Origin: an uncultured Eubacteriales bacterium
Lineage (GTDB): Bacteria; Bacillota; Clostridia; Christensenellales; Borkfalkiaceae
DNA: 15,133 nt
Reading direction: 5' to 3'
Assembly (NCBI GenBank): GCA_905210545.1
Contig: CAJLXC010000037.1
Coordinates: 1-15,133, forward strand
Shown here: one piece after another, positions 1 through 7,482 of the stretch
Layout of the letters: the number at the start of each line of letters is the position of its first letter
Position numbering within the stretch: position 1 is the first letter of the stretch
Notes under the pieces: generated by a model
Told to the model about the DNA's origin: nothing
What the model saw: only the letters and a program-made list of their open reading frames with translations
Databases searched by the model: none
Position numbers and translations under genes: made by a program

Positions 1-103
1 GTAATATGTCATTGCGAGGGGCTGACAAGCCCCGTGGCAATCTCTTTTCAATAAAGGCAATGAGATTCCCGCGTCAAGGCTGTCGCCTTTCCTCGGAATG
101 ACA
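1..103. repeat. Palindromic MITE-like intergenic repeat element
   Basis: The ends are near-perfect inverted repeats: TGTCATTGCGAGG at 7-19 and CCTCGGAATGACA at 91-103 (one mismatch in 13). Each half carries its own hairpin: GGGGCT-GACA-AGCCCC at 18-33 and AAGGC-TGTC-GCCTT at 76-89. The inner borders GCAATCTC (37-44) and GAGATTCC (62-69) are also roughly inverted. There is no coding capacity. Bases 1-44 recur exactly at 6586-6629, so this is a dispersed family. The architecture (short, palindromic, intergenic, multicopy) suits a MITE-like or REP/ERIC-like element, which is an inference. The element may extend left of base 1. Confidence 0.75.
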
Positions 104-153
104 AAATGGGGTGAGACGATAACGCCTTTCCTCGGAATGACAAAATGGGGTGA
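84..153. repeat. 31-bp direct repeat of the element's right end
   Basis: Bases 84-114 recur identically at 123-153, a period of 39 bp. Both copies hold the right terminal sequence of the palindromic element (CCTCGGAATGACA) plus the flank AAAATGGGGTGA. It looks like a tandem duplication of one end, or the remains of a second inserted copy. Translation through it gives a repeated short peptide that I do not regard as a gene. Confidence 0.75.
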
Positions 154-160
154 ACGCGAT

Positions 161-196
161 AAAAAAAGGCTCGCGGAAAGCTTTTCCGCGAGCCTT
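161..196 (-). terminator. Rho-independent terminator of the PFOR gene
   Basis: A perfect 14-bp stem is formed by 166-179 and 183-196 with a 3-nt loop. Read on the minus strand it is followed by a run of seven T (complement of 161-167). It lies about 33 nt beyond the PFOR stop codon and is correctly oriented to end that transcript before the repeat region. Confidence 0.9.
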
Positions 197-229
197 ATTA
201 GTTGTTTGTCGGTTTCAAAAAGTCGGGTA

Positions 230-3200
230 TTATTCTTTTCCCGCGAGCTTTTTATAGGTTTCGAGTCTTTCTTTGGAGGATTCTTCGGTTTCCGCAAAGA
301 GTTTCTTCGCAACTTCTTCGCCCTGCGTTTTGACGAGAGAAGCGTATCTCGTTTCGCCCGCAAGGAACGCCTGATAATCGCCGGTAGGATCTTTGCTGTC
401 GAGCGTGAACACTTCTCCGACGGGGTTGTATCTGTAAAGCTGCCAGTATCCGCATTCGACCGCCGCTTTCTCTTCTAACTGAGATTTGGTCATATTGATA
501 CCGTGGTTGATACAGGGTGCGTAGCAGATTACGAGAGAAGGTCCGTGATAAGCTTCCGCTTCGGACAACGCTTTAAGGAGCTGTGCGGGGTTTGCGCCCA
601 TCGCGCACTGCGCCACGTAAACGTAGCCGTAAGATTTAGCTATCATACCGAGATCTTTCTTCTTTACTCTCTTGCCTGCGGAAGCAAACTTCGCAACCGC
701 GCCGATGTTGGTGGATTTGCTCGCCTGTCCGCCGGTGTTGGAATAAACTTCGGTATCGAGAACGAGAACGTTTACGTCTTCGCCGGAAGCGAGAACGTGG
801 TCGAGTCCGCCGTAACCTATATCGTAAGCCCAGCCGTCGCCGCCGAATATCCAGATAGAGGGTTTAACGAGGCAGTCGAGGTTTTCTTTGATAAAGTCAA
901 GACCTTCCGCCTTTTCGTCTTTGACAGCTGCTTTAACGAGTTCCGCAGCCGCTTTGCTCTTTTCGGCGTCGTCTTTACCGTCTAACCACGCCGAGAACGC
1001 CGCTTTGGTCTTTTCGTTTACTTTGTCGTAATTCTTTCTGATTTCTTCTTCTAATTTAGCGCGTCTTGCTTTATAAGCGAGATTCATTCCGTAACCGAAT
1101 TCCGCGTTGTCTTCAAAAAGCGAGTTAGCCCAGGCAGGTCCTTTGCCTTCCTTGTTCTTGGTGTAAGGACACGTGGGGGAAGAACCGCCGTAGATAGAAG
1201 AGCAGCCCGTTGCGTTTGCAACGACCATTCTGTCGCCGAACAGCTGGGTGATAACCTTGACGTAAGGCGTTTCGCCGCAGCCGGCGCACGCGCCGGAGAA
1301 TTCAAACAACGGCGTGCAGAACTGGCAACCCTTGACGGTTTCTTTCTTGAATTTGGAGGTGTCCGCAGCGGGAAGCTCGACGGAGAAATCCCAGTTGGCT
1401 TCTTCGCCTTTGGCGAGAGATTCCGCAAGGGGGATCATCTTTATCGCGCCGCCGTCTTTAACGGGGCAGACCGTAGCGCAGACTCCGCAACCCATACAAT
1501 CGAGCGGGGAAACCTGCATTTTGTATTCGTATCCGGGCAGACCTATAGCCGCTTTTCCGTGGAAGGTAGCGGGTTTTTCCGCGCCGTCTTTTACGAGAGC
1601 GGGGCGCAGGCAGGCGTGCGGGCATACGAAAGAGCAGTTGCCGCACTGAATACATTTGTTGATATCGACCTCGGGAACGGTAACGGCAACGCCGCGTTTT
1701 TCAAACTTGGTAGTGCCGGTAGGAACGGAGCCGTCCGCATTGAACTGCGAGGATTTAAGCTCGTCGCCTTTGAGATAAAGGATAGGCTTAATGATTTCCT
1801 GATAATATTTGTCGGCGTGACCTTCTATCATTTCCGCACCGGTAGTAGCGTTTGCCCACGCCGCGGGAACGTCTATTTTGATAAGGTTGTCGCCTGCCGC
1901 GGAATCGATGGCGTCGTAGTTCATCTGAACGACCGCGTCGCCCTTTCTCGCGAAGGATTTTTTAGCCATATATTTCATATACTCTACGGCTTTGTCGTAG
2001 GGCATGATCTGCGGATTCACGCGGAAGAACGCGGATTGCAGAATGGTGTTCGTTCTGCCTTTAAGTCCGAGACCCGCCGCAATCTTTATCGCGTCTATAA
2101 CGTAAAGATTGATGTGTTTTTTAGCGATGTCGCGTTTAACCTGCGCGGGGAGGAAGTCTTCTAACGCTTCTACCGTGGTGGCGGAAGTGTTGATAAGGAA
2201 AGTGCCGCCTTCCTTTATATCGCTCGTCATATCGTAACGGGTTACGTAAGACGGGTTGCTGCACTGAACGAAGTCCGCGGAGTCGATAAGATATTCGCTC
2301 TGAATGGGCGTATCGCCGAATCTCAGGTGAGAAACGGTTATGCCGCCGGACTTTTTGCTGTCGTAGAAGAAATAAGCCTGCGCGTGCTTGTCGGTATGAT
2401 CGCCGATGATCTTGATGGAGTTCTTGTTCGCGCCGACCGTTCCGTCCGAACCGAGTCCGTAGAATTTGCAGGAGGTAGAACCTGCGGGAGCGGCGTCGAA
2501 TTTCTCCGAGAAATCGAGAGAAGAGTTGGTAACGTCTTCGTAAATACCGATGGTGAAGTGGTTTTTGGGTTCTTCCTTTTCGAGATTTTTATAAACCGCG
2601 AGAACCATAGACGGAGTGAATTCTTTGCTGCCGAGTCCGTATCTGCCGCCCACTACCTTAACGCCGTTCACGCCTTTTTCGAACAGCGCGGAGCAAACGT
2701 CCAGATAGAGCGGTTCGCCGAGCGAGCCGGGTTCTTTCGTTCTGTCGAGAACGGCGATCTTTTTAACGGATTTCGGCAAAGCCGCAACGAACGCGTCCGC
2801 GACGAACGGTCTGTAAAGGCGAACCTTGACGAGTCCGTATTTTTTACCCATGGAATTGAGCTTGTTGATGGATTCTTCTACCGTGGAAGCTCCCGAACCC
2901 ATACAAACGATAACCTCTTCCGCGTCGGGCGCGCCTACGTAATCGAAAAGGTGATAGCTTCTGCCGCAGTGTTTGGAAACGACGTCCATCATCTTCTGCA
3001 CGATTGCGGGAGTAGCCTGATAATAACCGTTGGCGGTTTCTCTGTTCTGGAAGTAAGTGTCGCCGTTCTGCGCGGTGCCTTTCTGAATAGGATGCTCGGG
3101 GTTGAGCGCGCGGGACTTAAAGTCTTTTATATCGGCGTCGATACCGACCTCGTCGCAGATGGCGCGGATTTCCGCATAATCGTCCGCTTCGTCCCACACG

Positions 3201-3745
3201 TCTATTTTAGCGACTTCGTGAGAAGTTCTGAATCCGTCGAAGAAGTTGATGAACGGAACTCTCGCGCGGAGAGTAGAGAGATGCGCGACGAGCGCGAGAT
3301 CCATTACTTCCTGCACGGAAGAATCGCACAGCATCGCAAAACCCGTCTGACGGCAAGCCATAACGTCCGCATGGTCTCCGAAAATATTGAGAGAGTGAGC
3401 GGCAAGCGCGCGCGCCGAAACGTGGAAAACGCTGGGCATAAGCTCGCCCGCGATTTTGTACATGTTGGGGATCATTAAGAGAAGTCCCTGAGAAGCGGTG
3501 TAGGTGGTGGTAAGCGCACCCGCGCAAAGCGAGCCGTGAACCGCGCCCGCCGCGCCGCCTTCGGATTGCATTTCGGCAATCTTGACTTTTTGTCCCCACA
3601 TATTGGTTCTTCCGGCGGTAGCCCATTCGTCTGCCACTTCCGCCATGGGAGAAGACGGCGTTATCGGGTAGATAGCCGCAACCTCCGAGAAGGCGTAAGC
3701 AACGTGGCTGGCGGCTGTATTACCGTCAATCGTAAGTTTTTTCAT
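230..3745 (-). CDS. nifJ: Pyruvate:ferredoxin (flavodoxin) oxidoreductase, single-chain
   Basis: Cytoplasmic enzyme that oxidatively decarboxylates pyruvate with CoA to acetyl-CoA and CO2, passing electrons to ferredoxin or flavodoxin. It is the central pyruvate-consuming step of anaerobic fermenters. At 1171 aa the length is normal for the homodimeric one-chain family. The N-terminal domain has the YPITPSSPMAE pyruvate/TPP-side motif at residues 26-36. An 8Fe ferredoxin-like domain has C698/C701/C704/C708 and C750/C753/C756/C760. The C-terminal TPP domain has the third cluster ligands C820, C823, C848 and C1047, and the TPP/Mg motif from GDGWAYD (969-975) to NTGGQ (1003-1007). No key residue is missing. 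The ATG is preceded by GGAGGA (complement of 3756-3761) with 10-nt spacing. It stands alone with its own promoter and terminator. The symbol por is also used. Physiological direction and electron acceptor cannot be read from the sequence. Confidence 0.97.
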   Translation of the reverse strand: MKKLTIDGNTAASHVAYAFSEVAAIYPITPSSPMAEVADEWATAGRTNMWGQKVKIAEMQSEGGAAGAVHGSLCAGALTTTYTASQGLLLMIPNMYKIAGELMPSVFHVSARALAAHSLNIFGDHADVMACRQTGFAMLCDSSVQEVMDLALVAHLSTLRARVPFINFFDGFRTSHEVAKIDVWDEADDYAEIRAICDEVGIDADIKDFKSRALNPEHPIQKGTAQNGDTYFQNRETANGYYQATPAIVQKMMDVVSKHCGRSYHLFDYVGAPDAEEVIVCMGSGASTVEESINKLNSMGKKYGLVKVRLYRPFVADAFVAALPKSVKKIAVLDRTKEPGSLGEPLYLDVCSALFEKGVNGVKVVGGRYGLGSKEFTPSMVLAVYKNLEKEEPKNHFTIGIYEDVTNSSLDFSEKFDAAPAGSTSCKFYGLGSDGTVGANKNSIKIIGDHTDKHAQAYFFYDSKKSGGITVSHLRFGDTPIQSEYLIDSADFVQCSNPSYVTRYDMTSDIKEGGTFLINTSATTVEALEDFLPAQVKRDIAKKHINLYVIDAIKIAAGLGLKGRTNTILQSAFFRVNPQIMPYDKAVEYMKYMAKKSFARKGDAVVQMNYDAIDSAAGDNLIKIDVPAAWANATTGAEMIEGHADKYYQEIIKPILYLKGDELKSSQFNADGSVPTGTTKFEKRGVAVTVPEVDINKCIQCGNCSFVCPHACLRPALVKDGAEKPATFHGKAAIGLPGYEYKMQVSPLDCMGCGVCATVCPVKDGGAIKMIPLAESLAKGEEANWDFSVELPAADTSKFKKETVKGCQFCTPLFEFSGACAGCGETPYVKVITQLFGDRMVVANATGCSSIYGGSSPTCPYTKNKEGKGPAWANSLFEDNAEFGYGMNLAYKARRAKLEEEIRKNYDKVNEKTKAAFSAWLDGKDDAEKSKAAAELVKAAVKDEKAEGLDFIKENLDCLVKPSIWIFGGDGWAYDIGYGGLDHVLASGEDVNVLVLDTEVYSNTGGQASKSTNIGAVAKFASAGKRVKKKDLGMIAKSYGYVYVAQCAMGANPAQLLKALSEAEAYHGPSLVICYAPCINHGINMTKSQLEEKAAVECGYWQLYRYNPVGEVFTLDSKDPTGDYQAFLAGETRYASLVKTQGEEVAKKLFAETEESSKERLETYKKLAGKE

Positions 3746-3791
3746 TTACTTTAAGTCCTCCGTATTTGAATGTTTAACAAAGTTTAATAAC

Positions 3792-3820
3792 ATTATATAT
3801 TTTTTGTGCCGTCAAGTCAA
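3792..3820 (-). promoter_or_regulatory. Sigma-A-type promoter for PFOR
   Basis: On the minus strand TTGACT (complement of 3815-3820) and TATAAT (complement of 3792-3797) are separated by exactly 17 nt. The start would fall near 3785, giving a leader of about 40 nt before the ATG at 3745. A near-consensus promoter fits an abundantly expressed central enzyme. Confidence 0.85.
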
Positions 3821-3867
3821 CGGAAACATAAAATTTTATTATTTTTTTTGTTATTTTAAAACTTCTC

Positions 3868-3900
3868 CCGCGGGATATCGGCGCGTCCGAATTCCCGCGG
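3868..3900. other. Unexplained hairpin in the PFOR/ecf intergenic region
   Basis: CCGCGGGA (3868-3875) pairs with TCCCGCGG (3893-3900), and inside it TCGG (3878-3881) pairs with CCGA (3887-3890) around a CGCGT loop, leaving a 2x2 mismatch between the helices. It lies between the two divergent promoters, about 48 bp upstream of the PFOR -35 and 60 bp upstream of the candidate ecf -35. There is no T-run on either strand, so it is not a typical terminator. A protein-binding site or the relic of a lost gene end are possible. The rest of 3821-3959 is AT-rich or featureless to my reading. Confidence 0.5.
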
Positions 3901-3959
3901 CAAAAATCTTCTCGGAAATTTCTTTTAAGCCTCCGCCGAAAACACAGAGCCTTAAACGC

Positions 3960-3988
3960 TTGTAAAAAACTTTGCGATGTGGTAAAAT
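3960..3988 (+). promoter_or_regulatory. Candidate promoter for the ecf operon
   Basis: TTGTAA at 3960-3965 and TAAAAT at 3983-3988 have a 17-nt spacer. The expected start near 3995 gives a leader of about 40 nt before the ecfA1 ATG. It is the best match in the region but off consensus in both boxes. Confidence 0.5.
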
Positions 3989-4035
3989 ATTTTTTTAAGA
4001 GAGATTTTACGGGAATTATCTTGCAAGGAGTAAAA

Positions 4036-4863
4036 ATGCCCCTTTTAAAAGTCGAAAACGTAAGTTATTCTTACGATAAAAAAACCAAAGCGTTAAAAAA
4101 CGTGTCCTTTTCAGCGGAAAAGGGCGAGCATATCGCCGTTATCGGTCATAACGGCAGCGGCAAGTCCACGCTCGCAAAGCTATTAAACGGTCTGATTCTG
4201 CCCGAAAGCGGCACGGTTTCCGTAGACGGAATTTTTTCTTCGGACAAAGAAAAGCGTTTCGAGATAAGAAAAAAAGTCGGAGTGGTCTTTCAGAATCCCG
4301 ATAACGGAATCATCGCTTCCATCGTAGAAGACGATATCGCGTTCGGTCCGGAAAATCTCGGCGTTCCGCGCAAGGAAATAGGCGAAAGGATAGAGTTTGC
4401 CTTAAAAGCCGTCGGTATGGAAGAATACAGGAACGCTTCTCCCGCGCGGCTGTCGGGCGGGCAGAAACAGCGCGTGGCGATAGCGGGCGTTCTCGCGTTA
4501 AAGCCCGAAATTCTCGTTCTGGACGAATCCACCGCGATGCTCGATCCGCAAGGCAGAAAAGAAATTCTTTCCGTCGTCGAAAAGCTTAAAAAAGAACAGG
4601 GCGTTACGGTGATAACTATAACGCATTATATGGAAGAAGCCGCAAAAGCGGACAGAATCTTCGTCCTTTCGCACGGAGAGATAGTTATGAGCGGCTCGCC
4701 GGAAGAGATTTTCCGCGACGGCGAAAAATTAAAGTCTTTCGGGCTGGAGCTTCCGTATCCCGCGTATATCGCGCAAAAACTCAAAGAAAAAGGCGTGCCG
4801 ATAGACGGCGCGGTTCTTTCCGAATCGGAACTTGCCGAAAAGTTGGTGGCGCTATGCAGATAA
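4036..4863 (+). CDS. ecfA1: ECF transporter energy-coupling ATPase EcfA1
   Basis: One of two cytoplasmic ATPases that, with EcfT, energize vitamin or metal uptake by exchangeable S-components. The 275-aa protein has Walker A GHNGSGKST (37-45), Q-loop FQNPDN (85-90), signature LSGGQ (139-143), Walker B ILVLDE (159-164) followed by STAMLDP typical of EcfA1, and the switch histidine in ITHYMEEA. I chose the ATG at 4036 because AAGGAG lies at 4025-4030, five nt upstream. An in-frame GTG at 3979 has no ribosome site and lies within the candidate -10. The gene overlaps ecfA2 by 10 nt. The usual QNPDNQ motif reads QNPDNG, a small departure that leaves the Q-loop glutamine (Q86) intact. No S-component is encoded nearby, as expected for a shared group II module. 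Confidence 0.93.
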   Translation: MPLLKVENVSYSYDKKTKALKNVSFSAEKGEHIAVIGHNGSGKSTLAKLLNGLILPESGTVSVDGIFSSDKEKRFEIRKKVGVVFQNPDNGIIASIVEDDIAFGPENLGVPRKEIGERIEFALKAVGMEEYRNASPARLSGGQKQRVAIAGVLALKPEILVLDESTAMLDPQGRKEILSVVEKLKKEQGVTVITITHYMEEAAKADRIFVLSHGEIVMSGSPEEIFRDGEKLKSFGLELPYPAYIAQKLKEKGVPIDGAVLSESELAEKLVALCR

Positions 4864-5726
4864 TTACCGAAAATTTAACTTATAACTACGGCGGCAAAAC
4901 CAAAAGTCTGCAGGTAAAGGCGTTAGACGGCGTTTCGCTTACGATAAACGAAGGCGAGTTTTTCGGGATAATCGGGCAGACGGGCAGCGGCAAATCCACG
5001 TTTGCGTGCCACCTGAACGGACTTATAAAAATTCAGAAAAACGGCGGTTCGGTCAGAGTGGGCGAGTTTTCGCTCGGCGATAAAAAGTGCGATATGAAAA
5101 ACCTGCGTTCCAAAGTAGGTATGGTTTTTCAGTATCCCGAATATCAGCTCTTTGCGGAAACGGTGAAAGAAGACGTGGCGTTCGGGCTTAAAAACTTCTT
5201 TCCCGATATTTCGGAAGAAGAAAAAGAAAAAAGGGTAAGAAACGCGCTTAATCTCGCGGGGCTCGATTACGACAGGTTTGCCGAGAGGTCGCCTTTCGAG
5301 CTGTCGGGCGGGCAGAAAAGACGCGCGGCGATAGCGGGAGTTATCGTTACAGAACCGGAAGTTCTGGTTTTAGACGAACCCGTCGCGGGGCTCGATCCCG
5401 TGGGCAAGCGCGAGTTTTTGTCGCTTCTTCACGATCTCCATAAAAAATTCGTAAAAACCGTGGTTATCGTCACGCACGATATGGATCTCGTTTCAGAAAA
5501 CTGCACGCGCGCCGCGGTGTTTTCTCACGGCAAAGTCATAAAAACAGGAACTCCGCGCGAGATTTTCGAAGACGAAAAAGCGATATTAAGCACGGGGCTG
5601 GATATTCCCGTAACGGCGTATCTGACAAAACGTCTGCGCGAGCGCGGAGTTAATATAGAGAGCGATTTGTCCGTAAAGAATTTTACCGACAGGTTTGCGG
5701 AAAAATTCGCGGAGGGAAAAGTATGA
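4854..5726 (+). CDS. ecfA2: ECF transporter energy-coupling ATPase EcfA2
   Basis: Partner ATPase of EcfA1, giving the A1-A2 heterodimer of the ECF module at the inner face of the membrane. The 290-aa protein has Walker A GQTGSGKST (41-49), Q-loop FQYPEYQLF (92-100), the EcfA2-typical form, signature LSGGQ (150-154), Walker B VLVLDEP (170-176) with AGLDP following, and the switch histidine in VTHDMD. The C-terminal part after the ATPase core (about 225-290) resembles the matching region of EcfA1. The start overlaps the ecfA1 stop by 10 nt and the stop overlaps the ecfT start as ATGA, so the three genes are translationally coupled. The purine-rich AAAAGTTGG just upstream is a poor ribosome site, which fits coupling rather than independent initiation. 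Confidence 0.93.
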   Translation: MQIITENLTYNYGGKTKSLQVKALDGVSLTINEGEFFGIIGQTGSGKSTFACHLNGLIKIQKNGGSVRVGEFSLGDKKCDMKNLRSKVGMVFQYPEYQLFAETVKEDVAFGLKNFFPDISEEEKEKRVRNALNLAGLDYDRFAERSPFELSGGQKRRAAIAGVIVTEPEVLVLDEPVAGLDPVGKREFLSLLHDLHKKFVKTVVIVTHDMDLVSENCTRAAVFSHGKVIKTGTPREIFEDEKAILSTGLDIPVTAYLTKRLRERGVNIESDLSVKNFTDRFAEKFAEGKV

Positions 5727-6544
5727 AAGACGTTTCCTTCGGTCAGTATTATCCCGTAAAATCGTTCGTGCATAAAATGGACGCGAGAGTGAAAATTCTG
5801 CTCTCGATAGCTTATATCGTGGCGGTTTTTCTCGTAAAATCCGAGCCGGAATTTTATTTTCTCGGTTTTGCCGCCTGCTTTTTATTCGTGCTTATCGCGA
5901 CTATGTTGTCGCGCGTGCCGTTTATGAAAATGTTAAAAAGCGTAAAGGGCGTTATATTTTTCGTGATATTTTCGGCTGTTTTGCAGATCTTTTTCAACAA
6001 AAAAGGCACTCCGCTGTGGGAAGGCGGTTTTATCACGGACGCGGGACTTTATAACGCCGCGTTCATCACCGTCAGAATAGTTCTCGTCGTTCTCGGCGCG
6101 TCGCTTCTTACTTTCACCACTTCTCCCGTAGAAGTGGCGGACGGAATAGAAAGCCTGCTCACTCCGCTTAAAATAATAAAATTCCCCGTACACGAGTTCG
6201 CGCTCGTTATGAGCATCGCGCTGAGATTTATTCCCACGCTGTTAGACGAAACGGACAGAATAATAAAAGCGCAAAAAGCGCGCGGCGCGGATTTTGAAAG
6301 CGGAAGACTGTTCCGCCGCATAAAAGCTCTTATTCCCGTGCTTATTCCGCTCCTTATCAGTTCTTTCCGCCGCGCGGACGAGCTGGCGGACGCTATGGAC
6401 GCAAGGTGCTATGCGGGCAGCAAAAACAGAACGCGTTATAAAAAAATGAAGCCGTCTTACCGCGACCTTTTAGGCGTTCTCGCCGTCGCGGGGCTTATCG
6501 TCGGCGTGGTTATGCTTAACGGCGTTCTCGGCGTGGCGGTATAA
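5723..6544 (+). CDS. ecfT: ECF transporter transmembrane coupling protein EcfT
   Basis: Membrane scaffold that connects the EcfA1/A2 ATPases to substrate-binding S-components. In this 273-aa protein hydrophobic segments are visible at about 25-40, 43-62, 75-92, 112-132, 203-215 and 248-268. The cytoplasmic coupling region carries the two short family motifs, KARG (185-188) and DARCY (226-230), at the ends of the long helices that dock in the ATPase grooves. The N-terminus (VHKMDARVK) is the usual family opening. It has its own strong ribosome site GGAGGG at 5711-5716, six nt before the ATG, and overlaps ecfA2 by 4 nt. The stop is followed by the repeat element rather than directly by truA. 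Confidence 0.92.
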   Translation: MKDVSFGQYYPVKSFVHKMDARVKILLSIAYIVAVFLVKSEPEFYFLGFAACFLFVLIATMLSRVPFMKMLKSVKGVIFFVIFSAVLQIFFNKKGTPLWEGGFITDAGLYNAAFITVRIVLVVLGASLLTFTTSPVEVADGIESLLTPLKIIKFPVHEFALVMSIALRFIPTLLDETDRIIKAQKARGADFESGRLFRRIKALIPVLIPLLISSFRRADELADAMDARCYAGSKNRTRYKKMKPSYRDLLGVLAVAGLIVGVVMLNGVLGVAV

Positions 6545-6557
6545 GGGAAGAACGGAA

Positions 6558-6629
6558 GAGATTCCCACATATTGTCATTGCGGCAGTAATATGTCATTGC
6601 GAGGGGCTGACAAGCCCCGTGGCAATCTC
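6558..6629. repeat. Second copy of the dispersed repeat, between ecfT and truA
   Basis: Bases 6586-6629 are identical over 44 nt to 1-44, including the GGGGCT-GACA-AGCCCC hairpin. Just before it, GAGATTCCCACAT (6558-6570) resembles the right half of the full element and TGTCATTGCGGCA (6573-6585) resembles the left terminus. The locus therefore looks like a rearranged or partial cluster rather than one intact element. It occupies most of the 152-nt ecfT-truA gap, a junction that is often tight in related operons. Its hairpin has no T-run, so strong termination is unlikely. Confidence 0.8.
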
Positions 6630-6696
6630 ACCCGCGACAACGCCCGGCATCACAAAACGAGATAAGCCGGCAAAAAAACAAAAAGGTCGATTAGAT

Positions 6697-7482
6697 ATGA
6701 CTATAAAACTAACCGTGACTTACGACGGAACCGATCTCTGCGGCTGGCAGAAACAGAACGACCGCGTAACCGTTCAGGGCTTGATAGAAGAAGCTCTGCA
6801 AAAAATCACCGGCGAAAAGCATTCCGTCGTCGGCAGCGGCAGGACGGACGCGGGCGTTCACGCGGAAGGGCAGGTCGCTTCTTTTAAAACGCGTGCGAAC
6901 ATTCCGCCGCATAAGTTTGCCGCCGCGCTCAATACTGCGTTGCCGCCGGAAGTAAAAGTCGTATTAAGCGAGCGGAAAGAAGACGACTTCAACGCGCGCA
7001 GAAACGCGAAGAAAAAAACCTATCGCTATTCCATATATAATTCGGATACGGAAGAGCCGCTCAAAGAACGATATAAATCCCGCGTATACGGCAAGCTCGA
7101 TTACGAAAAAATGCAAAGCGCGGCAAAATTGTTCGAGGGCGAACACGACTTTAAGGCTTACGCCGCGAGCGGGTATTCCGCTAAAACCACGGTAAGAACG
7201 GTTTATTCGGCAAGGCTTTTAAAAAACGGCGAGGATATCGACTTTTATATAACCGGCAACGGGTTTTTATACAACGCCGTAAGGATTATCGCGGGTACGC
7301 TCGTTGCGGTCGGCGGCGGTAAGGTTACGGAAGAAGATATAAAGAGTTCTTTTATAACGGGCGTAAGACATAAAGACATAAAAACGTTGCCCGCAAAGGG
7401 GTTGTGCCTTGTTTCCGTAGAATACGACGGGCAGCCGGCAAAAGAAAATAAAACGAAAAAGAGTTGTAAGGAGATTATATGA
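6697..7482 (+). CDS. truA: tRNA pseudouridine synthase A (positions 38-40)
   Basis: Converts uridines 38, 39 and 40 in the anticodon stem-loop of many tRNAs to pseudouridine. The 261-aa product has the family opening TVTYDGTDLCGWQ (6-18), the catalytic motif GSGRTDAGVHA (46-56) with D51 as nucleophile, and the C-terminal GNGFLYNAVRIIAGTLVAVG that lines the active site. Length is normal. I start at the ATG at 6697. The frame stays open upstream to a GTG at 6619, but that GTG is inside the repeat element and would add 26 non-family residues. The ribosome site is modest (AAAGGT at 6682-6687). Its 3' end overlaps the next gene as ATGA. Synteny with ecfT is as in other Bacillota. Confidence 0.95.
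   Translation: MTIKLTVTYDGTDLCGWQKQNDRVTVQGLIEEALQKITGEKHSVVGSGRTDAGVHAEGQVASFKTRANIPPHKFAAALNTALPPEVKVVLSERKEDDFNARRNAKKKTYRYSIYNSDTEEPLKERYKSRVYGKLDYEKMQSAAKLFEGEHDFKAYAASGYSAKTTVRTVYSARLLKNGEDIDFYITGNGFLYNAVRIIAGTLVAVGGGKVTEEDIKSSFITGVRHKDIKTLPAKGLCLVSVEYDGQPAKENKTKKSCKEII

Noticed and set aside
84..153. CRISPR-like repeat
   Set aside because: There are only two copies, with an 8-nt gap between them, and they belong to the palindromic element. No array or cas genes are present.
98..478. Open frame through the 31-bp direct repeat and across the PFOR terminator
   Set aside because: Its repeated peptide comes from the non-coding repeat and the rest is antisense to PFOR.
2327..3478. 383-codon open frame on the plus strand opposite the PFOR gene
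   Set aside because: It is antisense to a clear, full-length PFOR. The translation is Arg/Val/Phe-rich without family motifs and has no ribosome site. Codon bias of the real gene explains the open frame. Other open frames in 503-2164 and 3207-3754 are the same kind of shadow.
3766..3782. Possible Rex (redox repressor) operator in the PFOR leader
   Set aside because: Only one half-site (TTGTTAA on the minus strand) matches. The second half agrees at about four of seven bases, so I do not call it.
3979..4035. Upstream GTG start for EcfA1
   Set aside because: It has no ribosome site and would lie inside the candidate -10 region. AAGGAG correctly precedes the ATG at 4036.
6619..6696. N-terminal extension of TruA from a GTG
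   Set aside because: The GTG is inside the repeat element and the extension does not resemble TruA. The ATG at 6697 gives the normal family N-terminus.
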